Origin: Diphasiastrum complanatum
Taxonomy: Eukaryota; Streptophyta; Lycopodiopsida; Lycopodiales; Lycopodiaceae
Assembly: GCA_029204225.1 (NCBI GenBank)
Contig: CM055098.1
Coordinates: 9,465,746-9,529,745, forward strand
DNA: 64,000 bases
Direction of reading: 5' to 3'
The translations under genes were made by a program, and so were the position numbers. Of this stretch, positions 21,758 to 33,344 are shown in pieces; the stretch's first letter is position 1, and each line of letters starts with the position of its first letter. Below the pieces are notes generated by a model. It ran no database searches. It was given only the letters and a program-made list of their open reading frames with translations, and was not told the origin of the DNA.

Positions 21758-23137
21758 ACACATACCCAATCATGATTTCAAACGGCTTAGCTTAAGAGCA
21801 TCACCAGATGAAGATTTTCAAATAAAATTCTTTTCAGATTGCTTGGTTGCTACTGTACATGCAAGAAGAATAACAATAATGTCCAAACATTTTGTGCTAA
21901 TTTTTCATATGAGGGATATGCGTATGATACGTTTGCCCAGAATTTTCATCCAACACCTTCTATTCCACCATTTGCTGCCATCACTTCAGGTAGGAAGAGA
22001 AAATGAGTTCAACCTAAGAGGCTTCCAACAATCGTTCAACATGATGTTGTCAAAAAGAGAAGATCCTCAGACCCTCCAAAAAAAGTGAGGGCTAATCTAA
22101 AGCGAGTGGCCCCTTCTTTCTCTTCTTCTTCCTCTTCTTCTTCTAAATCCTAATCCAAGTCACAAAAATCAGTTTCTTTATCTCCCCCCAAGACATAGAA
22201 ATCCTCTTTCATATATCCCTTCAAGACACAAAATCCCCTTCTATATTTCCCTCCAAGACGCATAAATCCCCTTCCAAATCCCCTGCCAAATTTTCATCCA
22301 AATCTTCTCAAAAATCTGTATCCAAATGTCCTTCAAATTTCCCTTCCAAATCTTCTCCCAAATTAGTTTCAAGATCTCCTTCCAAATCTCTTCCCAAATC
22401 AATTTCTAAATTTCCTTCCAAATCTCCTTCTAAATCTCCCAAATCTTCCAAATCTCCTCCCAAATGTATTGAACAGTCCACACAACTCTCTTCTCCACCT
22501 CACCCTAATGGTGAGAAATTAGATTCATTTTTTAATGTGCAAATCAATATTTTTTTTTCGGACGATACATTGAGTCGTGTTTATTTATTTGTTCATATCC
22601 CTCCTTCATTAACTTTTGTAGATTCTAATAAATATGATCAGTACGATCAATTATTGTTCACTCATCTAAAATCTTTCGGCAAGCATTACAATTTTCAATC
22701 TCCCCTTACAAAAATCAATCATACCCTGACTGTGCTAGACACAACTGAATTAACAAATAAAGATAAAATATTAGGGGACGATGTTGGAGTGAGGATTATT
22801 CGGTATTTTCTAGAGTATTATCAGACATTAAATTTTATAGAATTAAAATTATTGTCTATCCATTTTTTAAATAGTATTCATTATCTCCAATTTAAAGAAT
22901 CTTATATGGATGGATATGTGAAAAATGTTAGAACAAAAGCACCTTTGAGTATGGTGTGCCACCATATATATACTAAGTTTTTTTTTCCTCGTGCACTGAA
23001 ATGATATCTCATCATATTCTAGTGCATCAACACATTTTTTTCTGTTTCATTTGTTTGAGCAGTCCTCCGAACAAACAGATTCTGTTAGTTGCGGATGGTA
23101 TACAGTCTTCAACGCAAGATCATTCTTTATGTGGCTG
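21758..23137 (+). pseudogene. Histone-H3-like fold plus Ser/Lys/Pro linker plus possible Ulp1-like domain (copy 1, broken)
   Basis: After a stop near 21757 the frame reads HDFKRLSLRAS, then DEDFQIKFFSDCLVATVHAR and RITIMSKHF (to about 21895). This aligns with the second half of histone H3, including the HAKRVTIMPKD signature; helix alpha-2 is shortened. A frameshift then leads to a basic stretch (KKRRSSDPPKK) and a long Ser-Lys-Pro repeat region (about 22098-22500). A 156-codon frame follows (22537-23004) that matches the C-terminal domain of copy 2 at 33345-33767. After another frameshift comes EQTDSVSCGWYTVFNARSFF (Gln 23072, Cys 23090), with the Gln/Cys spacing of Ulp1/C48 cysteine proteases. 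The 3' end runs into a fragment of element A's LTR. At least two frameshifts make it a pseudogene. Confidence 0.6.
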
Positions 23138-23240
23138 GCTCAACGATTCTATGCTATTCTTGTACATATATTTGCACAAAATGTAAATTAAATAGAGATG
23201 ATGATCTTGTAAGACAGACACTATAGATGCTTTCACACAT
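23138..23240 (+). mobile_element. Fragment of the element A LTR
   Basis: This 100-bp piece closely matches 32398-32490 inside the 3' LTR of element A, including the TTGTAAGACAGACA and ATGCTTTCACACAT blocks. It is all that remains of A's 5' LTR. The join to pol at about 23241 implies deletion of the rest of the LTR, gag and most of the integrase. Confidence 0.65.
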
Positions 23241-24533
23241 CAATCATTGTTTGTACCCTGGTCAAATCAGTCAAGTGTATGCATTTCTTGGCTAAAACTG
23301 TTTCCACCATACATCTAGAACAAATGCTCAACCAAATCCCTCTTAGATAAAACTCGTTTTAAGGTTTGGACAAGATCTAAACCTTCAATGAAGAACCTTC
23401 GAGTATCTGGTTGTATCGCCTATGTGAAGATCCCAAAAGAGACAAGATAGAAATTGGACTTTCAAAGTCTCAAATCCATTTTTATTGGTTATACTTCTTC
23501 CGAGAACACTTACAACCTGTACGACCTAGATACCCAGCAGATCTTTTTTAGCAGGGATATTATTTTTATCGAAAATCAGTTTGTCGACCTCAAAGGCAAG
23601 GGTAAAGTTCCATGCAAGTCATCGACAACTCTTGTCAATGACACAACAATTTGAGTAAGATTGAAACATGTTGACAGTCGAACATCTATTCGATAGCAAG
23701 TCTAAAGAAGATGTTGCTGACACTCAAGAGCATCAAAACCAAGGATTATAGATCATCAATCAATGCCACCTCCAACAAGATCGACTAGAGTGTGACACAG
23801 TCCATGAGGTACATTCATGAGTTTCCTTGTTATTTCATTCAGAAATCGACTTTAGTCGAAGAAGCACTTATCCAATTAGACTCGGATCTCTGGAGAGAAG
23901 CGATGAACAAAGAGTATGTCTCTCTGATTAAGATTTGGACATGGTCACTTGTTGAATTACCTGCCAATAGCAATCTTATCAATTACAAATGGGTCTTTAA
24001 GATTAAATACAAAGCTGATGGGATCATCAATTGAAGGAAGGCCCTCGACTAGTGGCACGAGGATTTTCTCATATCTCGAATGTCAACTACAAATGAGACT
24101 TTCAGTCCGGTAGTCAAGCATTCTTCTATTCGAACACTCCTATTGTATGTTGCAGCAACTGATCTCGAAGTATATAACTCGACGTACAAATAGTTTATCT
24201 GAATGGAGTCATTGTAGAAGACATCCACATGGTGCAGCCCAAGAGATATTTCCGATGTAAGAAGGATCATGTATGCAAACTCCATAAGGCACTTTATGGC
24301 TTGAAGCAATCAGCTAGAGCTTGGTTTTAGAGGATCAACACATTACTCATCATCACGGTTACAAGCCAAGCATTGTTGATTCAAATGTCTATTTCAAGTC
24401 AGTGGATCATTTCTTTATTATTATTACCTTATATGTCAACAACACATTTCTTTTTAGCAATAATGTCGATCAGATAAACAATGCTAAATAGATGTTGTCT
24501 TTCGAATTCGACATCACCGATCTGGATGTGAAT
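23241..24533 (+). pseudogene. Copia element A: integrase tail and first part of reverse transcriptase
   Basis: Frames in this stretch give SIFIGYTSSENTYNLYDLDT and FFSRDIIFIENQF (the end of integrase, 23454-23600). They then give LWREAMNKEYVSLIKIWTW and NYKWVFKIKYKADG (start of reverse transcriptase, 23792-24030). After 24040 the reading is broken by stops but still shows FSPVVKHSSIRTLL and ITLYVNNTFLFSNN, in which the catalytic YVDD is degraded to YVNN. It stops at 24533 inside the codons for DLDVN, where element B begins, and resumes at 31132. Confidence 0.85.
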
Positions 24534-25852
24534 AAACCAAGAGTTTCTATCTTTCAAAGCCTTAGCATTTTTCCTTTGCTGTTTTTAGCGACTGTGCATT
24601 TTGAACTAGGTTTCGCACAATTTGCATTTTTAGGGTCATGAGGAAAATTCATCCCTAGGTCTAAAACACTTAGAAAATAATTCTAAGAACTTTTCCCGAC
24701 ACTGTCGCATTTGTTGCATTTCTGTAAAAAATGTGACATTGTCCCTAAAATGCCTTAAAAAGATTTAGACCCTTAGAAATAGGGACACTCACCCTTAGAA
24801 AAGCAACGTTTTCCTTAGAAATGGTTTCTGCCCTACTGTCGCGTTTTTCGCCTTTCGGAAAAAAGCAACATTGTCGCCAAAATGCCTTAAAACCATTTTT
24901 AGGACTACTGTCGGCTTTTTGCCCTTCGAAAAAAAGCGACACTTGTCTTGAAACAAGTTTCTGCCCTGCTATCGGCTATCTCGCCTTTCGGAAAAAAGTG
25001 ACACATGTCGTTAGAAAAGGGACATTGTTCTACAGCCGTGTTTTTTGCCTCCTTAGAAAAAGGGACATTGCCCTTAGAAATGTTTTCTTGCCAACCTTCA
25101 CATTTTTCGCCCTTTAGGAAAAATCGACACTGTCGCCGAATGCCTTCCGGTTAAAAGCGAAGCTGCCCTTAAAGTCACTAAAATGTCCTTTGGCAAAGAG
25201 CGAAGATTTGCAGTGTGAAGGCACTGTGCAATGGGCAAAAGGCGGCTAATGCAAAAAGGAAAGCGACAGGGAACTAGAAACAGTTTTGGCTAAGCCTAAT
25301 GCATTTTTTTTCATTAGATCTTTTAACTTAATCAGTTCCCTAGTTTGATCACATAAGAAGGAGATCACAGATACAAAATGAAGGCAGTCACACAGATACA
25401 GACAGTCTTGAGATAGCTCAAGAGTGAGTTTTACAAATTAGCAGTAGCTAGTAAGTTTTGTGTGAGAGAGAATGCCTCTCTCGCGCCAACGCGCTGATCT
25501 GAGAAACAGACAACGCTCAAGAATTGTATTGTAAACTCAGTTTTGATAATAGAAGCAATTTTTTCAATACTCTATTTAGTGATGTGTATGATCTGCAATA
25601 TTGAAATGCATGCTATCAGTAGATAAATTTCTGTTGTTGTTATTTCTCAACATTATCTGCTGTTTACAAGTTTAATTTTTACAGTAGACCTACAGTAGCA
25701 ATCGGGGCCTTGGAAGAGAATTAGACCATAGTCAGTAGCAGTAGCTACTCCTGCCAAGTCGGCTCTATCCGGTCTTCATCGCGAATTGGACCGAGGCGTT
25801 TCACTTGGTTTCGCTTTATTCTGCTTCGTGATCATTTGGTTACATTCCATCA
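24534..25852 (+). repeat. 5' LTR of copia element B
   Basis: This 1.32-kb repeat is about 90% similar by eye to 29785-31131. It begins AAACCAAGAG and ends CATTCCATCA, directly before the primer binding site. The start lacks the usual TG. The interior carries repeated GCGACA/TTTCGCC and CCCTTAGAAA motifs. The left flank TGAAT (24529-24533) corresponds to TGAT at the right flank, a probable target duplication with one base lost. Confidence 0.8.
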
Positions 25853-25870
25853 GTGGTATCAGTGCCACAG
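25853..25870 (+). promoter_or_regulatory. Primer binding site of element B (initiator Met tRNA type)
   Basis: GTGGTATCAGTGCCACAG starts at the end of the 5' LTR and matches TGGTATCAGAGCC with one change. This is the common copia primer site. Confidence 0.75.
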
Positions 25871-25888
25871 CTTTGATTATCAGAGCCC

Positions 25889-26380
25889 ATGGCATCCATT
25901 AGCAGCATTCAATCAAAGATCTGCACGATCCTTGATTCTTCAGGATCAAACTTCCTAGCATAGAAGGTAAAGACTTCTCTCATACGAAAAGGAGAAGGTC
26001 TATGGCCTTGGGTTGATGGCACAGAAGAGATGCCCACAACCACTGGAAAAGAGCTATGGGAATGGAGAGAGAAAAACAACAAGGCAGTAACCGTCCTATC
26101 CTCCTCCATCGACAGCTTGACACTTGATCTAGCCACACTCTCCAAAGCAAAGGAAACGTATGATACTTTGCTGACCAGATTTCAAATGAAATCACAAAGC
26201 CAAATTATGCTTCTTGAAGATCAGCTAACCAATCTGAGATGGGATGGTAAAGACCTCAACTCCTTCATCAGAAGAATGAAGGACATGTTCCTCTCATTAC
26301 ACAATTCCAGAGAAGAGAATGCAACTCAATCCAAAGATGGAGTGCATCCACTGTCACAAAAAGGGTCATGCAACCCTTGA
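25889..26380 (+). pseudogene. Element B gag (UBN2-type capsid region)
   Basis: ATG at 25889 lies 20 bp after the primer site. The translation contains KELWEWREKNNKAVTVLSSS, ATLSKAKETYDTLLTRFQMK and LTNLRWDGKDLNSFIRRMKD, typical of copia gag. One in-frame stop (about 25960) and a frameshift near 26320 separate it from the zinc knuckle. It would form the virus-like particle in an intact element. Confidence 0.8.
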
Positions 26381-26882
26381 CTGCAACCAATATCCCAGAA
26401 ACAAGAAAGCTCAGAGTAGATGGGAGAGCGACAATAGCTCATCCTACGTGGAGGAACGAGAGTCCTCCAAGATGGCTGAAGACAGAGCCAACAAAGGCAA
26501 GAACCCAGTAGCTTACTTGTGTGCTGATGTCTGTGCGACATCAACTTCAGATACACAAGAGATAATTATTGATTCAGGTGCAACGTCACACTTCGTGGCA
26601 ACAAGGCACATGATCACTGATTATCAAGAATCAGAATCCTCCAGATACATAATCTTGGGAGATGGTTCCAGACACAAAGTCAGTGGAACTAGAGCATTGT
26701 GGTTAAGCACTGAAGGAATAGACAGAAGGCTCGATGACACTTTATACGTGCCCACTCTTCAAAAGGACCTACTATTTGTTGCTAAGATGGTAGATGCAGG
26801 ATTAAGAGTCACCTTTGCTGGCGATACCTGCGAAGTGGTTGAAACTGCAACCACTCATGGCACAGGAGGCTATATCACATGA
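26319..26882 (+). pseudogene. Element B zinc knuckle and aspartic protease
   Basis: The frame holds a CCHC knuckle (CIHCHKKGHATLDC) near residue 9, then a charged linker, then IIIDSGATSHFVATRHM with the DSG active site of the copia protease, and LYVPTLQKDLLFVAKM. It ends at a stop 26880-26882. The frame is shifted relative to gag, which copia elements normally do not require, so this is damage. Confidence 0.85.
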
Positions 26883-26888
26883 ATACAG

Positions 26889-27917
26889 TTGCTTTATACA
26901 ACGCTAGCTGGAGCGAAGCATTCACTATTGTCAATATCAAAGATGAAACAATCAAAATCATGTGATGCCTCTAACAAATACAAGATGTCATGTATACCAT
27001 TTACCAAGGACTCTTTCAGAATGAAAGAACTCCTGAAACTGGTACACTCTGACATCTGTGGACCGTTTGACGTAGTCTCCTTGGGAGGTTCAAAGTACTA
27101 CGTCACTTTCATTGACGACTTCAACAAGTTTGCAACTGTGTACTTTATCCACAACAAGTCGAAGGCCCTGGACAAATTCACAGAGTTCGTGAATTGGGCT
27201 GAGAAATGGACTGACAAGAAGGTGAAGCAGTTGAGAACAGACAGAGGAAGAGAATACGTCTCCAAATGCTTTGCTGAGTTTTGCACTAGCAAAGGCATAC
27301 TTCACTTGAAGACTGCAACATACACACCATAGCACAATGGTGTGGCAGAGAGGAGAAATCGGACTCTCATGGAAGCTGCGAGATCCATGATGGCCTATTC
27401 AAAGACATCAAAATTCTTATGAGCTGAAGCAGTAGCTACAGCCAACTATCTGCAAAACATGACAGGTAGATCCAGTGTTGCACATACCATGCCACACGAG
27501 GTTTGGTGGGGCAACAAACCAAGTCTGACACATGTGCACATTTTTGGATGCATCACATACGCCCACATTCCAGATCAGAAAAGAAAGAAGCTGGATGAAA
27601 AGGTGGAGCAGGGATTCCTTATAGGATATGATGTCCATTCATCATACTACATGATCTACATGTCTGACAGTGGACAGATCAAGACTATCAGAGATGTTAG
27701 ATTTGATGAGTCAAATACAATGGCTGACATAGATCCAGTTGGCTACGAAATCTTGACAAGAGGCTACTATGACCTGCCGACATCTACGGAGGGAGCGGAC
27801 CCTGAACACCCTGAACAAGATGCTCAAATTCCAGATGGACAGAGTGACTGTTCAGATGACGAGCAGCAAGGTGCACATCCTATACCCAGGACACCTGCTA
27901 TCACCACAACTCAATAG
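26889..27917 (+). pseudogene. Element B integrase
   Basis: Translation gives KLVHSDICGPFDVVSLGGSK, YYVTFIDDFNKFATVYFI and KQLRTDRGREYVSKCFAEFC; the catalytic residues are D (HSD), D (RTD) and E (VAERRNR). In-frame stops occur at about 27330 and 27420. The C-terminal part has HIFGCITYAHIPDQKRKKLD and VEQGFLIGYDVHSSYYMIY. The zinc-binding HHCC region before the core is almost gone, so the 5' part of integrase carries a deletion. Confidence 0.85.
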
Positions 27918-27999
27918 TCAGCAAAGGCACGAAGCTTGACAAAGACAAGGCCATTGATCTGACTGCGAACACTCTAAGAAGATCCACAAGAGAAAGAAG

Positions 28000-29127
28000 G
28001 GCACTGGTCAGATTCATACCTAATAGCTCAGCCTCTATATCAAAGGAATTCTGTGAATTTGGCAGAGAACCTCAAATATATGAGAAAGCTATCAACTGTC
28101 CAGATAAGAACAAATGGATTAAAGCAATGGAAGATGAGATGAATTCCATGGAGTAGAACAATGTTTGAAATCTGGAGCCATTACCAGCAGACAGAAAGAT
28201 TGTAAAGTGCAAATGGATTTTCAAATACAAGTATGGACCTGATGGCAACATGTCAAAATACAAAGCCAGATTGGTGGCGAAAGGTTTCTCTCAGAAGTAT
28301 GGTGTTGACTATACTCAAACCTTTTCTCCAGTCACAAAGCATTCGTCCTTATGCCTACTATTTGCATATGCAGTAGCATACAGACTCAAGATCCACATAG
28401 TGGATGAAAAGACCGCCTTCCTACACGACGAGTTGAATGAAGAGGTCTATATGGACCAACCATCGGGATTACAGAGGTCTATATGGACCAATTATCGGGA
28501 TTCATCTGCTCATGCTTTGCTAACTATGTCTGTCGAATGTAAAGAAGCATATACGAACTGAAGCAGTCTGCCAGGCAGTGGTATAAGAAGAAGGATCACA
28601 CTCTCAGATCCTTCGAATTTCAACCATTGATGGCCGACTACAATGTCTATACAAAGATCACAGATCGGAAAATCATAAACATAACAGTCTACATGGATGA
28701 CACTTTGACTCTGTCTAAAAGCAACGAGCTGATTTCTCAAATGAAGCATGATATTTCACAGCATTTTGAAATATCAGACCTAGGGGAAGCAAGATGCTAT
28801 CTAGGATTGCAAGTTGACAGAGATCTTGATGAATGGAAGGTGTATCTTCACCAGTCAAGATACATCCAGAAAGATTTTCAAATGACAGACTGCAAGAGAG
28901 CTAATATGCCGATGGTAGCTGAAACAATTCTGACCAAGCTAGACTGCCCGCAGAATGCAAAAGAGCAGGAAGCCATGCACAACGTGCTTTACAGGAGGTT
29001 AATCGGATCTCTCATGTACTTGGCAGATAATACAAGTCCTGATATTGCTTATGTAGTTTTTCAAATGAGCCAGTTCAATATCAATCCAGGCCCTATGCAC
29101 TGGAAGATAGCCAAGAGAATTATGTAA
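28000..29127 (+). pseudogene. Element B reverse transcriptase
   Basis: Recognisable blocks are KWIKAMEDEMNSME, KCKWIFKYKYGPDGNM, ARLVAKGFSQKYGVDYTQTF, VDEKTAFLHDELNEEVYMDQ, the catalytic VYMDDTLTL (28690-28715), and DLGEARCYLGLQVDRD. A small duplication near 28440-28490 (GAGGTCTATATGGACCAA twice) and frame breaks disable it. It continues as VLYRRLIGSLMYLADNTSPD before RNase H. Confidence 0.85.
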
Positions 29128-29760
29128 TACCTTCAACAAATGAGAGATTATGGGCTATGTTTCTCTCAGCATAAAGGATTCCAGATTAAATCCTAAAGCG
29201 ATGCAAGTTGGTCATCCCTGAAAGATCACTACAAGAGCATCTCAGGAGGAATAGCAACCGGTGCAGCTATGATATGGATCAGTAGGAAGCAGACCATAAC
29301 TGCGTAATCATCCTGTGAAGCAGAGTATGTTGCAGTAGCCAAGATGGCTAATGAGCTTACATGGCTCAAACAGTTCCTTGACAGACTGGGAGAGAACTCC
29401 AACGAGCCGCTGCTACTATTCATGGATAATACATCCACCATTCATCTGACGAAGGATCCAGTGTTTCATTCTAGATATCATCTTGCGAAGCAGAGTATGT
29501 TGCAGCAGCCAAGATGGCTAACGAGCTTACATGGCTCAAACAGTTCCTTGACAGACTGGGAGAGAACTCCAACGAGTCGCTGCTACTATTCATGGATAAG
29601 ACATTGCTATCAGATATCATCTAATAAGAAATCTAGTTGAAAAAGACAGGCTGAAGACCAAGTTTGTTCCAACGAAGGAGATGGTGGCTGATATCTTCAC
29701 AAAGCCTCTTGACAAGGCGATTTTTGAAAAGTAGCGAGCAAGCTTAGGAATCGAAAAAAT
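29128..29760 (+). pseudogene. Element B RNase H with internal duplication
   Basis: Residues such as CEAEYVAVAKMANELTWLKQ and FMDNTSTIHLTKDPVFHSRY mark RNase H. A stretch of about 120 bp is duplicated (about 29308-29430 and 29480-29602, offset 172 bp). Two in-frame stops precede it. The C-terminal KFVPTKEMVADIFTKPLD motif follows at about 29660-29715. Confidence 0.8.
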
Positions 29761-29784
29761 ACCAGCTTTGAGAGAGAGCTTAAG

Positions 29785-31131
29785 AAACCAAGAGTTTCTA
29801 TCTTTCAAAGCCTTAGCATTTTTCCTTAGTTTTTCCTTTGCTGTTTTTAGCGACTGTGTATTTTGAACTAGGTTTCGCATAGTCTGCATTTTTAGGGTCA
29901 TGAGAAAAATTCATCCCTAGGTCTAAAACACTTAAAAATAATTCTGAGAACTTTTTTCGACATTGTCGCATTTCTCGCAATTCTACAAAAAAGATGACAC
30001 CGTCTCTAAAATGCCTTACAAAAGTTTAGACCCTTAGAAATAGGGACACTCACCCTTAGAAAAGCAACATTTGCCTTAGAAATGGTTTCTGCCCTACTGT
30101 CACGTTTTTCGCCTTTTAGAAAAAAGCGACACTGTCACCAAAATGTCTTAAAACCCTTTTTAGGACTACTGTCGGCTTTTTTGCCCTTCGGAAAAAAGCG
30201 ACACTAGCCCTTAGAAAAGTGACACTTGCCTTGAAACCAGTTTTTGTCCTACTGTCGGCTTTCTCGCCTTTCGGAAAAAAGCAACACCTACCCTTAGAAA
30301 AGAGACATTGTCCTACAGTCATGTTTTTTGCCTCCTTAGAAAAAGGGACACTGCCCTTAGAAATGTTTTCTTGTCGACCTTCGCATTTTTTGCCCTTCAG
30401 AAAAAAGCGAGACTATCGCCGAATGCCTTCCGGATAAAAGCAAAGGTGCCCTTAAAGTCGCTAAAATGTCCTTTGGCGAAGAGCGAAGATCTACAGCGTG
30501 AAGGCATTGTTCAACGGGCAGAAGGCGACTAATGCACGAAGGACAGCAACAGGGAACTAGAAATAGTTTTGATTAAGCCTAGTGCATTTCTTTTCATTAG
30601 ATCTTTTAAATTAATCAGTTCCCTGGTTTGATCACATAAGAAGGAGATCACAGATACAGAATGAAGGCAGTCACACGGATATAGACAATCTGAGATAGCT
30701 CCAGAGTGAGTTTTACAAACTAGCAATAGCTAGTAAGTTTTTCGTGAGAGAGAATACCTCTCTCACGCCAACATGTTGATCTGGGAAATAGACAGTGCTC
30801 AAAAATTGTATTGTAAACTCAGTTCTGATAATCGAAGTAGTTTTCTCAATACTCTATCCAATGATGTGTATGATCTGCAATATTGGAATGCATGCTATTA
30901 GTAAATATATTTTTGTTGTTATATCTCAACATTATCTGATGTTTACAAGTTTAATTTTCACAACAGATCTGTAGTAGCAATCTGGGGCTTGGAAGAGAAT
31001 TAGAATGCTGTTAGTAGCAGTAGCTACTCCTGCCAAGTCGGCTCTATCCAGACTTCATCGCGAATTGGACCGAGCCATTTCGCTTGGTTTTGTTTCATTT
31101 TGCTTCGCGATCATTCGGTTACATTCCATCA
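29785..31131 (+). repeat. 3' LTR of copia element B
   Basis: Direct repeat of 24534-25852, preceded by the purine-rich TTGAGAGAGAGCTTAAG (29768-29784), the likely polypurine tract. It ends CATTCCATCA at 31131, and element A sequence resumes at TGATGAAGCTC. Divergence from the 5' LTR (about 10% by eye, plus indels) suggests an old insertion. Confidence 0.8.
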
Positions 31132-32036
31132 TGATGAAGCTCACTATTGTTTGGGAATTCAAATCCATATGGTTAGAGTGAGAAGACTGATTTATATCAC
31201 TCAACAAAGGTACCTTCATGATAGCCTTATCAATATATAATTTGATCAATTGTAAAGAAGCTCACTCACCAATGGACCTAGGCATGTGACTGTCAAAGGA
31301 CAAATATCCTCAAACAAAGCAGAAAAAGGAGCAAATGACAGAGTATTCTTATCAATTGATACTTGGATCTCTCATGTATGCAATGGTCTGTACTAGACAT
31401 GATATCTCCTTTGTAGTCAGCTCATTAAGCCAATTCATGGCTAATCTTGGTGTCATCTATTAAAAGGCTCTAATTCGAGTTATGAGAAACATTCAAACTA
31501 CAATGGATCTATGCATCTTCTATGGAGACATTGGCATTGACAATCTCCACCAACTTAGTGGATATACAGATGCAAGTTGGGGAGGAGATGTAGATACAGA
31601 TAAATCCACATCTGAATTTACGTTCTTCTTCAATGGAAGTCCCATCCCTTGAAACAGTTGTAAGCAAACCTCTATCACTCTCTCTTTGACAGAAGTAGAG
31701 TATATCACTGCTTTGCAAGTTATTAAAGAAGCAATTTTACTATCAGACATTAGTCTGGATCAATACACTCTGACAAATATATTATGTGATAAATCATAGT
31801 GACATTGCCTTATCGGCCAATCAAAGATTTTATTTTAGAAGTAAATACATTGAAATCTGATATCACTATGTCAGGGGTACAAGTTCTCAACAAACAGGTA
31901 AGCTTAATGCACTATCTAACGTAGGACATGATGGTAGATATTCTTACTAGGGCACTGAGTATTGATGCACACAACAAATTTTGTGCATCAGTTAGTCTAA
32001 AGATCAAGACATTCATGGATCTAGATTATAGAGGGG
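31132..32036 (+). pseudogene. Copia element A: end of reverse transcriptase and RNase H
   Basis: The reading resumes EAHYCLGIQIHMVRVRRLIY, the direct continuation of the DLDVN sequence cut at 24533. It shows degraded RNase H pieces (YTDASWGGDVDTD-like at about 31560, VEYITALQVIKEA at about 31690) and YMVDILTRALS near the end. The purine tract ATAGAGGGG lies at 32028-32036, just before the LTR. Many stops. Confidence 0.8.
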
Positions 32037-32938
32037 TGTTGGATTTAGTCCTCTACTATCCTAAACCCCATGTTAATCTAGTTCTATTCATAGTGCTTTA
32101 GTTTAACTCTCATTGTCGCACAGTCTGTAGAAATACTCTAGTGTCGAAGATCAACAATCAAATTATTGAAGGCAGCCAAACTATTGAGCTAAGTTAGACT
32201 ATCATCATCTATCAACTATCGACAAATGTTTAACCATTTGATTCGACAAACTGTCGAATCAAACAATCGAACTACTGTCAAGCTCCAGCCCACAAATCGA
32301 TTGAGCCCAAATCGATTGTTGATATCATACCACTCACCCACTCATGTTGTTGTGCAACGGTTTCGATAATGACAGCAACCACAATCTATTTTTTGATGGC
32401 TCAACTACCCTATGCCATTCTTGTACATATATCTGCACAAAATATAAATTAAATATATGATCTTGTAAGACAGACATTGTAGATGCTTTCACACATGGAT
32501 TCTTTTTTTCAGACAGAGAGTCAGAATAAGCTCATAACTATCACAAAACTAAGAAAATTTTGAGCATGCGCCTGCAATTGTCTTGTGCTCCAGCATTGAT
32601 TGACTTGTATTTTTTATACTCTTTAGGAATTAAATCATCATCTTGTTCCATTCAGATTGTCGTTAGTATACATGCAATGCTTTCTTAATCATTCCATTTG
32701 AATTCTTTGATTGTTTTGTCTGAATTATATTCTTTCGCTTCCGCAACTCAATTGAAATTGTGTTTGTCTGCGTAATCAATACCATCGATTCTAACAACTT
32801 TGAAGTTAGAATTAAGTAAAATCAATCGAGTCGTTCGACTCACCATTTTGATTCGATTCGATAGGCATAGTGTATGCACCGAGGAATCATCCGCTGCTTC
32901 ATCATCTTAGCCCGTCACCATTTCCGATATACACCAAC
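32037..32938 (+). repeat. 3' LTR of copia element A (right edge approximate)
   Basis: Starts TGTTGGATTT right after the polypurine tract. It probably ends near ATACACCAACG at about 32938, giving the short inverted ends TGTTGG and CCAAC. It contains repeated TCGA-rich words and a stretch matching 23138-23240. The LTR start (TGTTGGATTT) is the same as that of element C, suggesting related families. Confidence 0.65.
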
Positions 32939-33344
32939 GAGTTTTTTTAATGAGAGTGTATAGTTGTATAGGCAATGATGTGTGAGCTCATTCCTCTCTT
33001 CAGTGTATTGTTGCTTTCATTATTGTGAGATTGCTATTAGAGTAGGAAATGTGTTGGATGGTTGCATGTCGTTATGAATAAATTTTTGTGTCTATAGTCT
33101 CTATTCCTACAATTGGTTATGCTGTAAATTGCAAGAGTTGAAGGGGGTAGGGGGGAAATACTCCTTGCTCAGTTTGTTTGTAGGCATAAATCTTCAAATC
33201 ACTAGTGGGGAACATCCTCTTCATTCTAATAGATTGGAGAAAGGTTGTGTAAGATCAAATGGAGCGAAAATTTGTTGAGATAGGAGAAAGTTATAAAGTC
33301 CTCATTTTTTGAGATTATCTCAATAAAATCCGAAAAGCATACAC
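32939..33344. other. Flanking sequence shared with 53050-53110
   Basis: The segment TTTAATGAGAGTGTA and the following GGCAATGATGTGT (about 32950-32985) recurs just right of element C's 5' LTR at about 53073-53107. The rest has no recognisable feature. Confidence 0.4.
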
